From Mycobacterium conspicuum (GTDB taxonomy: Bacteria > Actinomycetota > Actinomycetes > Mycobacteriales > Mycobacteriaceae), in NCBI RefSeq assembly GCF_010730195.1, contig NZ_AP022613.1:2108001-2172000 (forward strand): a stretch of 64,000 nt of DNA. The letters are read 5' to 3'. This document shows, piece by piece, positions 17,510 to 25,096 of this stretch. The notes beneath the pieces were generated by a model. The model ran no database searches and had not been told where the DNA came from. It worked only from the letters and a program-made list of their open reading frames with translations. A program made the translations under genes and the position numbers. The stretch's first letter is position 1, and each line of letters opens with the position of its first letter.

Positions 17510-18746
17510 CGGCGTGCGCCAGGAACGTGCCGAGCCCGAGGAGGTCGGCCCGCCCTGGCACACGATGAGCCGCCTGGCCCGCAAGCGCGCCGAGCGCGGC
17601 CAGCGCCGGCGGCGTTTCGCGGGCCGACTGGCGCTCGGCACGCTCATCGTGGTCCTGCTGACGGCCGCCGTCGTGGGGTTGCGGCTGTGGCACACCCTCT
17701 TCGGTGGCGGTGACGACTACAGCGGACCGGGCAAGCAAGACATCATGATTCAGGTGCACGCCGGTGACTCGACCACCGCGATCGGCGAGACGCTGCACAA
17801 CCACGGCGTGGTCGCCACCGTGCGCGCATTCGTCAACGCGGCGCACGGCGTCGCGGGGGTGACCTCGATCCAGCCCGGCTTCTACCGGACCCGCACCGAA
17901 ATCCCGGCCGCCTCCGCGGTGGCCCGACTCGTCGATCCCAACAACCGGGTGGGCAAGCTGGTCATCCCGGAGGGACGACAGCTCGACGACACCACCGACA
18001 TGAAGACCAACGTGGTCAACCCCGGGATCCTCACGCTGATCTCGCGGGCGACCTGCGTGGACCTCGACGGCAACAAGCGCTGCGTCGCGGTGGACGACCT
18101 GCGCAACGCCGCCGCCAAGAGCAGCCTGATCGAGCTGACGGTGCCGCCCTGGGCGATCGAGCCGGCCAACGAGCTGGGCAGCGACCATCGCCGGATCGAG
18201 GGCCTGATCGCGCCGGGGACCTTCAACGTCGACCCGACGGCCTCGCCGGTCAGCATCCTGGCCGGTCTCATCGGCGCCGGCGCCGAGGAATACACCCGAT
18301 CCGGGCTGGTGGACACCGCGCAATCCCTGCACCTGTCGCCGTACGACATCCTGGTGGTGGCGTCGCTGGTGCAGCAGGAGGCCGACATGCAGGACTTTCC
18401 GAAGGTGGCGCAGGTCATCTACAACCGCCTGCACATCCACCACACGCTGGAGTTCGACTCCACGGTGAACTATCCGCTGGACCGTCGCGAGGTGGCGACC
18501 ACCGACGCCGACCGGGCGCAGAAGACGCCGTGGAACACCTATGTGTCCCCGGGGCTGCCGGCCACCGCGATCTGCTCGCCCGGTGTCGACGCGCTGCACG
18601 CCGCCATGCATCCCGAGCCGGGGGACTGGCTGTACTTCGTCACCATCGACAAGCAGGGCACGACGCTGTTCACCAAGGACTATCAACAGCACTTGGCGAA
18701 CATCGAGCTGGCCAAGCACAACGGTGTCCTCGACAGCGCGCGCTAG
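17502..18746 (+). CDS. mltG: Endolytic murein transglycosylase MltG
   Basis: 414 residues. A basic cytoplasmic N-terminus is followed by one membrane segment at about 42-61 and an extracytoplasmic YceG domain. The catalytic glutamate is E293 in VASLVQQEADM, and the family segment NTYVSPGLPATAICSPG follows. MltG cuts nascent glycan strands next to the membrane and limits their length. It is the counterpart of Rv2553c. The start overlaps ruvX and the end overlaps aroE, so the run is transcribed and translated together. Confidence 0.93.
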   Translation: MVDGVRQERAEPEEVGPPWHTMSRLARKRAERGQRRRRFAGRLALGTLIVVLLTAAVVGLRLWHTLFGGGDDYSGPGKQDIMIQVHAGDSTTAIGETLHNHGVVATVRAFVNAAHGVAGVTSIQPGFYRTRTEIPAASAVARLVDPNNRVGKLVIPEGRQLDDTTDMKTNVVNPGILTLISRATCVDLDGNKRCVAVDDLRNAAAKSSLIELTVPPWAIEPANELGSDHRRIEGLIAPGTFNVDPTASPVSILAGLIGAGAEEYTRSGLVDTAQSLHLSPYDILVVASLVQQEADMQDFPKVAQVIYNRLHIHHTLEFDSTVNYPLDRREVATTDADRAQKTPWNTYVSPGLPATAICSPGVDALHAAMHPEPGDWLYFVTIDKQGTTLFTKDYQQHLANIELAKHNGVLDSAR

Positions 18747-19530
18747 ACGAGCAGCGGTTCTGGGATCGCCGGTCGCCCACTCGCGTTCGCCGCAGCTGCA
18801 TCTGGCCGCCTATCGCGCGCTCGGCCTGCACGATTGGACCTACGAGCGCATCGAGTGCGGCGCCGAGGAGCTGCCGGCGCTGGTCGGCGGGTTCGGTCCG
18901 GAGTGGGTCGGGGTGTCGGTGACCAAGCCGGGCAAGTTCGCCGCGCTGCGCTTCGCCGACGAGCACACTCCGCGCGCCGAGCAGGTCGGGTCGGCCAACA
19001 CGCTGGTGCGCACCCGGCGCGGCTGGCGCGCCGACAACACCGACGTCGACGGCGTGGCGGGGGCCCTCGGTCCGGTCGCGGGGCGCGCGCTGGTGTGCGG
19101 ATCCGGCGGCACCGCGCCGGCGGCCGTCGTGGCGCTGGCCGAACACGGCGTCCCCGGCATCACCGTGGTGGCGCGGGATCCGGACAAGGCGGCGCGGCTG
19201 GTGGACCTGGGCACCCGCATCGGCGCGCCGACCCGATTTTGCGCGCTGGACAGCGCGGCGCTCGCCGAGGAGGTGGCCGGGGCGGAGGTGCTGGTCAGCA
19301 CCATCCCGGCCGAGGTCGCGGCGCGGTATGCCGGCACGCTGGCCGCCATCCCGGTGCTGCTGGACGCCGTCTACGACCCCTGGCCGACCCCGCTGGCCGC
19401 CGCCGTCGGTGCCGCGGGCGGTCGGGTGATCAGCGGCCTGCAGATGCTGCTGCATCAGGCGTTTGCGCAGGTGGAGTTATTCACAGGGCAACCGGCGCCG
19501 CGAGCGGCGATGGCAGCCGCATTGGATTAG
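18724..19530 (+). CDS. aroE: Shikimate dehydrogenase (AroE)
   Basis: 268 residues. The substrate site is seen in SPVAHSRSPQLH, the catalytic lysine in VSVTKPGKF and the Asp in ADNTDVDG. NADP-binding loop: CGSGGTAPA. The C-terminus has GLQMLLHQAFAQ. It reduces 3-dehydroshikimate to shikimate with NADPH. The GTG at 18724 is chosen because it leaves a short lead before the VLGSPVAHS strand; it overlaps mltG by 23 bases. It lies upstream of the aroC-K-B-Q run, separated by the prepilin peptidase gene. Confidence 0.92.
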   Translation: MSSTARARRAAVLGSPVAHSRSPQLHLAAYRALGLHDWTYERIECGAEELPALVGGFGPEWVGVSVTKPGKFAALRFADEHTPRAEQVGSANTLVRTRRGWRADNTDVDGVAGALGPVAGRALVCGSGGTAPAAVVALAEHGVPGITVVARDPDKAARLVDLGTRIGAPTRFCALDSAALAEEVAGAEVLVSTIPAEVAARYAGTLAAIPVLLDAVYDPWPTPLAAAVGAAGGRVISGLQMLLHQAFAQVELFTGQPAPRAAMAAALD

Positions 19531-19540
19531 CCTGCAGCGC

Positions 19541-19942
19541 GTGCTGGCCTGTGCCGCGTTGCTGTGGATGGTGCTGCTCAGCGCCTACGACATCCGGCAG
19601 CGACGGCTGCCCAACGCGCTCACGCTGCCCGCCGCGGCGGCGATTCTGCTGGCCGGTGGGCTGCCGGCGCTGGCCGGCGCGGCGGCGCTAGGTGCGGTGT
19701 ATCTGCTGGTACACCTGGCGGCGCCGACGAGAATGGGAGCCGGCGACGTCAAGCTCGCGATCGGTCTCGGTGGGCTGGCCGGCTGTTTCGGTGTCGGCGC
19801 CTGGTTTCTCGCCGCGCTGGCCGCGCCACTGCTGACCGCGCTGTTCGCGCTGTTCCGTGGAATGCGCAGCGTGCCGCACGGCCCGTCGATGTGCCTGGCC
19901 ACCGCGTTGGCCATCGGGCTGGCTACTGCTGCGCGAGCGTAA
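19541..19942 (+). CDS. Type IV prepilin peptidase-like protein, catalytic half only
   Basis: 133 residues with four or five membrane segments. The two aspartates of the A24 family are visible in AYDIRQRRLPN near residue 15 and in the MGAGDVKL motif near 66-73. The N-terminal methylase and zinc domain of full PilD is absent, as in CpaA/TadV-like peptidases and in Rv2551c. Full function would need type IV or Flp pilin substrates, none of which is in the window. The GTG start at 19541 lies 10 bases after aroE. Confidence 0.85.
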   Translation: MLACAALLWMVLLSAYDIRQRRLPNALTLPAAAAILLAGGLPALAGAAALGAVYLLVHLAAPTRMGAGDVKLAIGLGGLAGCFGVGAWFLAALAAPLLTALFALFRGMRSVPHGPSMCLATALAIGLATAARA

Positions 19943-20024
19943 CCACACTGTGAAAATCCGAGCCGAAACTCGCGGCCCGGTTACGCTCGCGGGCCAGCGG
20001 ATTACGGCGTGGGAGAATATTCGG

Positions 20025-21230
20025 GTGTTGCGTTGGATCACTGCCGGGGAATCGCACGGCCGGGCGCTGGTGGCCGTCGTCGAGGGCATGGTCGCCGGCG
20101 TGCAGATCACGTCCACCGAGATCGCCGACCAGCTGGCCCGACGCCGCCTGGGCTACGGCCGCGGGGCGCGGATGAAATTCGAGCGCGACGCGGTCACCAT
20201 GCTGTCCGGCGTCCGCCACGGGATCACGCTGGGCGGTCCCATCGCGATCGAGATCGGCAACACCGAGTGGCCGAAGTGGGAAACGGTGATGGCCGCCGAC
20301 CCCGTCGACGCGGCCGAGTTGGCGGACTCGGCGCGCAACGAACCGCTGACCCGGCCTCGGCCCGGCCACGCCGACTACGCGGGCATGCTCAAGTACGGCT
20401 TCGACGACGCCCGCCCGGTGCTGGAGCGGGCCAGCGCCCGCGAGACCGCCGCCCGCGTCGCGGCCGGCACCGTCGCGCGCGCGTTCCTGCGTCAGGCGCT
20501 CGGCGTCGAGGTGCTCTCCCACGTCATCGCGATCGGCCCGTCGGCGCCCTACGACGGGCCCCCGCCGCGGGCCGAAGACCTGCCCGCGATCGACGACAGC
20601 CCGGTCCGCGCGTTCGACAAGGCGGCCGAGCAAGCCATGATCGCCGAGATCGAGGCGGCCAAGAAGGACGGCGACACCCTCGGCGGGGTGGTCGAGGTGG
20701 TGGCGCTGGGCCTGCCGGTCGGGCTGGGCTCGTTCACGAGCGGCGACAACCGGCTCGACAGCCAGCTGGCCGCGGCCGTGATGGGCATCCAGGCGATCAA
20801 GGGCGTGGAGATCGGGGACGGCTTCGAGACCGCGCGCCGCCGCGGCAGCGCCGCGCACGACGAGATGTATCCCGGTCCCGACGGGGTGATCCGCTCGACC
20901 AACCGGGCCGGCGGGCTGGAAGGCGGCATGACCAACGGCCAGGCGCTGCGGGTGCGCGCGGCGATGAAGCCGATCTCCACCGTGCCGCGGGCGCTGGCCA
21001 CCGTCGACCTGGCCACCGGAGACGAGGCCGTCGCGATCCACCAGCGCTCCGACGTGTGCGCCGTGCCGGCCGCGGGCGTGGTGGTCGAAACCATGGTGGC
21101 GCTGGTGCTTGCGCGCGCGGCGCTGGAGAAGTTCGGCGGCGACTCGCTGACCGAAACCCGCCGCAACATCGAGGCCTACCGGCGTGCCGTCGCCGATCGG
21201 GAAGCGCCGGCCGCGCGGGGCACCGCCTGA
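20025..21230 (+). CDS. aroC: Chorismate synthase
   Basis: 401 residues, the same length as the M. tuberculosis enzyme (called aroF there). It converts EPSP to chorismate and needs reduced FMN. Signatures: AGESHGRALVAVVEG at the N-terminus, RRLGYGRGARM, RASARETAARVAAG and the C-terminal QRSDVCAVPAAGVV. The GTG-TTG pair at 20025 gives MLRWITAGES. It begins the shikimate run and its stop overlaps the aroK ATG by one base. Confidence 0.96.
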   Translation: MLRWITAGESHGRALVAVVEGMVAGVQITSTEIADQLARRRLGYGRGARMKFERDAVTMLSGVRHGITLGGPIAIEIGNTEWPKWETVMAADPVDAAELADSARNEPLTRPRPGHADYAGMLKYGFDDARPVLERASARETAARVAAGTVARAFLRQALGVEVLSHVIAIGPSAPYDGPPPRAEDLPAIDDSPVRAFDKAAEQAMIAEIEAAKKDGDTLGGVVEVVALGLPVGLGSFTSGDNRLDSQLAAAVMGIQAIKGVEIGDGFETARRRGSAAHDEMYPGPDGVIRSTNRAGGLEGGMTNGQALRVRAAMKPISTVPRALATVDLATGDEAVAIHQRSDVCAVPAAGVVVETMVALVLARAALEKFGGDSLTETRRNIEAYRRAVADREAPAARGTA

Positions 21231-21754
21231 TGGCGCCCAAGGCGGTACTGGTCGGCTTGCCGGGCTCGGGCAAGTCCACGATCGGGCGGCGACTGGCCAA
21301 GGCGCTCGGGGTCGATCTGCTCGACACCGACGTGGCCATCGAGCAGCGGACCGGCCGAACCATTGCCGACATCTTCGCCGCCGACGGGGAGCAGGAATTC
21401 CGGCGCATCGAGGAGGCCGTCGTGCGCGCCGCGCTCGCCGAGCACGACGGCGTGCTGTCGCTCGGCGGCGGCGCCGTCACCACCCCGGGTGTCCGCGAGG
21501 CGCTGGCCGGGCACACGGTCATCTATCTGGAGATCAACGCCAACGAGGGCGTGCGGCGCACCGGCGGCAACACCGTGCGGCCGCTGCTGGCCGGCCCGGA
21601 CCGGGCCGCGAAATATCGCGCGTTGATGGCCGACCGGGCTCCGTTGTATCGGCGCGTCGCCACCATGCGGGTCGACACCAACCGCCGCAATCCCGGCGCG
21701 GTGGTCCGCTACATCGTGTCTCGGCTGCAGGCGCCGGCACAGGCCGCCCAATGA
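21230..21754 (+). CDS. aroK: Shikimate kinase
   Basis: 174 residues. The P-loop GLPGSGKST is at 9-17, the shikimate-binding Asp in LLDTDVAIE near 32-34, the EFRRIEE region near 60 and the GGGAV loop near 80; the LID arginine is near RPLLAG. It phosphorylates shikimate at O3 with ATP. It is one-base overlapped with aroC and four-base overlapped with aroB, so the three are made from one message. Confidence 0.96.
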   Translation: MAPKAVLVGLPGSGKSTIGRRLAKALGVDLLDTDVAIEQRTGRTIADIFAADGEQEFRRIEEAVVRAALAEHDGVLSLGGGAVTTPGVREALAGHTVIYLEINANEGVRRTGGNTVRPLLAGPDRAAKYRALMADRAPLYRRVATMRVDTNRRNPGAVVRYIVSRLQAPAQAAQ

Positions 21755-22830
21755 GCGCACCCGTCACCGTGCAGGTGGCCGTCGACCCGCCGTACCCGGT
21801 GATCATCGGGCACGACCTGTCCGACGAGGTGGACCGACTGCTGACCGGCCGGCACAAGGTCGCGATCCTGCATCAACCGGTGCTCGCCGAAACCGCGGAG
21901 GCGATCCGAAAGCACCTGTCCGGCAAGGGAGTTGAAGCACACCGCATCGAAATCCCGGACGCCGAGGCCGGCAAGGACCTGCCCGTCGTCGGATTTATCT
22001 GGGAAGTGTTGGGCCGCATCGGAATTGGCCGCAAGGATGCCCTGGTCAGCCTCGGCGGCGGCGCCGCCACCGACGTCGCCGGGTTTGCCGCGGCAACCTG
22101 GCTGCGCGGCGTCTCGATCGTGCACGTGCCCACCACGCTGCTCGCCATGGTCGACGCGGCCGTCGGCGGCAAGACCGGCATCAACACCGAGGCCGGCAAG
22201 AACCTCGTCGGCGCGTTTCACCAGCCGCTCGCCGTGGTGGCCGATCTGGTGACGCTGGAAACGTTGCCGCACAACGAGATCGTGGCCGGGATGGCCGAGG
22301 TGGTCAAGGCCGGGTTCATCGCGGACCCGGTGATCCTCGATCTGATCGAGGCCGACCCGCAGGCCGCCCTGGACCCGAAGGGCGACGTGTTGGCCGAGCT
22401 GATCGTGCGGGCGGTCAAGGTCAAGGCCGAAGTCGTCGCCGCCGACGAGAAGGAATCCGAACTGCGCGAAATCCTCAACTACGGGCACACTTTGGGGCAC
22501 GCGATCGAGCGCCGGGAGCGCTACCAGTGGCGGCACGGCGCCGCCGTGTCGGTGGGCCTGGTGTTCGCCGCCGAGCTGGCCAGGCTCGCCGGGCGCCTCG
22601 ACGACGCGACCGCGTTGCGGCACCGCACCATCCTGGAGTCGATCGGCCTGCCGGTCAGCTACGACGCGGACGCGTTCCCGCAATTGCTGGAATACATGGG
22701 CGGCGACAAGAAGACTCGCGCCGGCGTGCTTCGGTTCGTCGTCCTCGACGGGCTGGGCAAGCCCGGCCGGCTGGCGGGACCGGACCCGACGCTGCTGGCG
22801 GCCGCGTATAGCGAAGTGGGTGCGTCATGA
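21751..22830 (+). CDS. aroB: 3-dehydroquinate synthase
   Basis: 359 residues. It converts DAHP to 3-dehydroquinate using NAD and a divalent metal. NAD-binding glycine cluster SLGGGAATDVAGF near 100; VPTTLLAMVDAAVGGKTGIN; metal ligands in the MAEVVKAG region and HTLGHAIE near 245-252. Start ATG overlaps aroK as ATGA, and the end overlaps aroQ the same way. Confidence 0.96.
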   Translation: MSAPVTVQVAVDPPYPVIIGHDLSDEVDRLLTGRHKVAILHQPVLAETAEAIRKHLSGKGVEAHRIEIPDAEAGKDLPVVGFIWEVLGRIGIGRKDALVSLGGGAATDVAGFAAATWLRGVSIVHVPTTLLAMVDAAVGGKTGINTEAGKNLVGAFHQPLAVVADLVTLETLPHNEIVAGMAEVVKAGFIADPVILDLIEADPQAALDPKGDVLAELIVRAVKVKAEVVAADEKESELREILNYGHTLGHAIERRERYQWRHGAAVSVGLVFAAELARLAGRLDDATALRHRTILESIGLPVSYDADAFPQLLEYMGGDKKTRAGVLRFVVLDGLGKPGRLAGPDPTLLAAAYSEVGAS

Positions 22831-23252
22831 CGGTGCACGTCATCAACGGCCCGAACCTGGGGCGCCTCGGCAAGCGCGAGCCGGATGTCTACGGCAGCAC
22901 CACGCACGACGAGCTGGCCGCGCTGATCGAACGCGAAGCCACCGAGCTCGGGCTGAAAGCGGTTGTGCGACAAAGCGATAGCGAGGCCGAACTGCTGGAC
23001 TGGATCCACCAGGCCGCCGACGCGGGCGAACCGGTGATCCTGAACGCGGGCGCCTTCACCCACTCGTCGGTGGCGTTGCGCGACGCCTGCGCCGAACTGA
23101 GCGCCCCCTTGATCGAAGTGCACATCTCCAATGTGCATGCGCGCGAAGAGTTTCGGCGCCATTCCTACCTCAGCCCAGTCGCGACCGGTGTGATCGTCGG
23201 GCTGGGGGTGCAGGGCTATCTGCTCGCCCTGCGCTACCTGGCTAGCGGCTAA
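22827..23252 (+). CDS. aroQ: Type II 3-dehydroquinate dehydratase
   Basis: 141 residues, the short dodecameric type II enzyme (M. tuberculosis aroD). The catalytic arginine and tyrosine are in LGKREPDVYG near residues 17 and 22; the loop NAGAFTHSSVAL and VHISNVHAREEFRRHS complete the active site. It dehydrates 3-dehydroquinate to 3-dehydroshikimate. It closes the aroC-K-B-Q run. The stop overlaps the stop of a convergent membrane-protein gene by about four bases. Confidence 0.95.
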   Translation: MTVHVINGPNLGRLGKREPDVYGSTTHDELAALIEREATELGLKAVVRQSDSEAELLDWIHQAADAGEPVILNAGAFTHSSVALRDACAELSAPLIEVHISNVHAREEFRRHSYLSPVATGVIVGLGVQGYLLALRYLASG

Positions 23253-23968
23253 TCGTCTTTCTCGGTGTCACGAGTGCGGATCACCTCGGTCTTGTCCTCG
23301 CTGCCCGACGAGCCCCAGGACCCGGTGGGCAGGTTGAACGATTCGGTGGGCGCCTCGCTGCCGCTGGTGGCGATCGTTTCGGTCGGCGCCTCACGCTCGG
23401 CGCCACGATCGGCCACAGCCACGGCCGAGCGCTGCTCGGTCTGCGCCGCGGCCGGGATCTCGCCGGTCGGGGAGTCATCGCTACGAACGGCGGAGAACAC
23501 GTCGGTGTCGGCACCGCGTTCGTCGGCTTGACGCTCGGCGACCGGGGGACCGTTGCGGTCCACCCGCCACCGGCCGAGGGCCACGCCGATGATGCCGGGC
23601 AGGAACACGATGAGCGCGGTGAACGCCGCGAACGTGGTCACCTCGTTGAGCAGCCCGCCGGTGTAGATCGCGGTGTAGAACAGGGCGATCAGCCAGGACA
23701 CCAAGCCGCTGAGGATCCCGGCGACCAGGCCGGCCAGCAGCCACGTCATCGCCAGATCGGCGCGGCGGTCCGGGTCCGGATTCGCGGTGGCGTCCGCGCG
23801 GCCGTCCCTGACTCCCCAGAAGGCAACCCCGATGACGAAGAGCAGCAGCAGCACAATGCTGATCAATCCGGACTGCGTCTGCCAGGCGTTGATCATCGCC
23901 CCTTGGACCAATCGGAGCACCACCATCGCACCGGCGAAGACCAATCCGCGCAGCATCCAGTCCCTCAT
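23249..23968 (-). CDS. Four-TM membrane protein with disordered C-terminal tail (B-4DMT-like)
   Basis: 239 residues. Four hydrophobic segments lie near 5-24, 34-53, 73-100 and 111-132, then a ~105-residue charged, Thr/Glu-rich tail (APTETIATSGSEAPTESF). It matches the mycobacterial family represented by Rv2536, labelled B-4DMT transporter, for which transport has not been proven to my knowledge. A TACGCT -10 box lies eight bases before the ATG. It shares a short divergent promoter region with pepQ. Confidence 0.82.
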   Translation of the reverse strand: MRDWMLRGLVFAGAMVVLRLVQGAMINAWQTQSGLISIVLLLLFVIGVAFWGVRDGRADATANPDPDRRADLAMTWLLAGLVAGILSGLVSWLIALFYTAIYTGGLLNEVTTFAAFTALIVFLPGIIGVALGRWRVDRNGPPVAERQADERGADTDVFSAVRSDDSPTGEIPAAAQTEQRSAVAVADRGAEREAPTETIATSGSEAPTESFNLPTGSWGSSGSEDKTEVIRTRDTEKDD

Positions 23969-24001
23969 GGAGTCTCAGCGTAGCGAGTAGCGTCAAGACC
24001 C

Positions 24002-25093
24002 GTGACACATTCCCAGCGTCGACACAACCTCAAATCGGCAATCGCGGCCACCGGGCTGGACGCGATGCTGGTCACGGACCTGATCAACGTGCGCTATCTG
24101 TCGGGTTTCACCGGCTCCAACGGCGCGTTGCTGGTCTATGCCGACGATCGCGAGCCGGTGCTGGCCACCGATGGCCGGTACCGCACGCAGGCCGCGCAGC
24201 AGGCGCCCGGGCTCGAGGTCGTCATCGAACGGGCCGTCGGGCGGTCGTTGGCCGGTCGCGCGGCCGGCGACGGCGTGGGCAGGCTGGGTTTCGAGAGTCA
24301 TGTGGTGACGGTGGATGGCTACGACGCGCTGAAAGACGCGATCGGCTCGGCGGAGTTGGTGCGTGCCTCCGGGACCGTGGAGGCGCTGCGCGAGGTCAAG
24401 GACGCCGGTGAGCTGGCCTTGCTGCGGTTGGCCTGCGAGGCGGCCGACGCCGCGCTGGGCGACCTGGTCGATCGTGGTGGTCTGCGGCCGGGCCGGACGG
24501 AAAAGGAGGTGGCCCGCGAGCTGGAGTCGCTGATGCTCGACCACGGCGCCGACGCCATCTCCTTCGAGACCATCGTGGCCGCCGGCCCGAATTCTGCGAT
24601 CCCGCACCACCGGCCCACCGACGCGGTGCTGGCGGCGGGCGATTTCGTCAAGATCGACTTCGGGGCGCTGGTCGCCGGCTATCACTCCGACATGACCCGC
24701 ACCTTCGTGCTGGGCAAGGCCGCCGACTGGCAGCTGGAGATCTATCAGCTGGTCGCCGACGCGCAGCGGGCCGGTCGGGAGGCGCTGCATCCGGGCGCCG
24801 AGTTGCGCGACGTGGACGGGGCCGCGCGCAAGCTGATCGCCGACGCGGGTTACGCGGAAAACTTCGGCCACGGCCTGGGACACGGCGTCGGCCTGGAGAT
24901 TCATGAGGCGCCGGGCATCGGGGCAACGTCCTCCGGCACGTTGCTGGCCGGTTCGGTGGTGACCGTGGAGCCGGGGGTCTATCTGCCCGAGCGTGGCGGC
25001 GTGCGCATCGAGGACACCCTGGTGGTGGCCGCCGAAGGGCACGCCCCGGAGTTGTTGACGCGGTTTCCCAAGGAACTGATGACCCTGGTGTAG
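24002..25093 (+). CDS. pepQ: M24 family Xaa-Pro peptidase (PepQ)
   Basis: 363 residues. N-terminal creatinase-like domain to about 120, then the pita-bread catalytic domain. Metal ligands: Asp219 in KIDFGAL, Asp230 in YHSDMTRTF, His in GHGLGHGVGLEIHE, and glutamates in VEPGVYLPERGGVRIED. It cleaves peptides with proline in the second position. Counterpart of Rv2535c. A TAGCGT box at 23988-23993 is eight bases before the GTG. The stop is only three bases from the end of the convergent PE_PGRS gene. Confidence 0.92.
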   Translation: MTHSQRRHNLKSAIAATGLDAMLVTDLINVRYLSGFTGSNGALLVYADDREPVLATDGRYRTQAAQQAPGLEVVIERAVGRSLAGRAAGDGVGRLGFESHVVTVDGYDALKDAIGSAELVRASGTVEALREVKDAGELALLRLACEAADAALGDLVDRGGLRPGRTEKEVARELESLMLDHGADAISFETIVAAGPNSAIPHHRPTDAVLAAGDFVKIDFGALVAGYHSDMTRTFVLGKAADWQLEIYQLVADAQRAGREALHPGAELRDVDGAARKLIADAGYAENFGHGLGHGVGLEIHEAPGIGATSSGTLLAGSVVTVEPGVYLPERGGVRIEDTLVVAAEGHAPELLTRFPKELMTLV

Positions 25094-25096
25094 CCG

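Noticed and set aside
14705..17695. 996-residue antisense frame over alaS and ruvX
   Set aside because: Shadow of GC-rich codons; no domain, and alaS is unambiguous.
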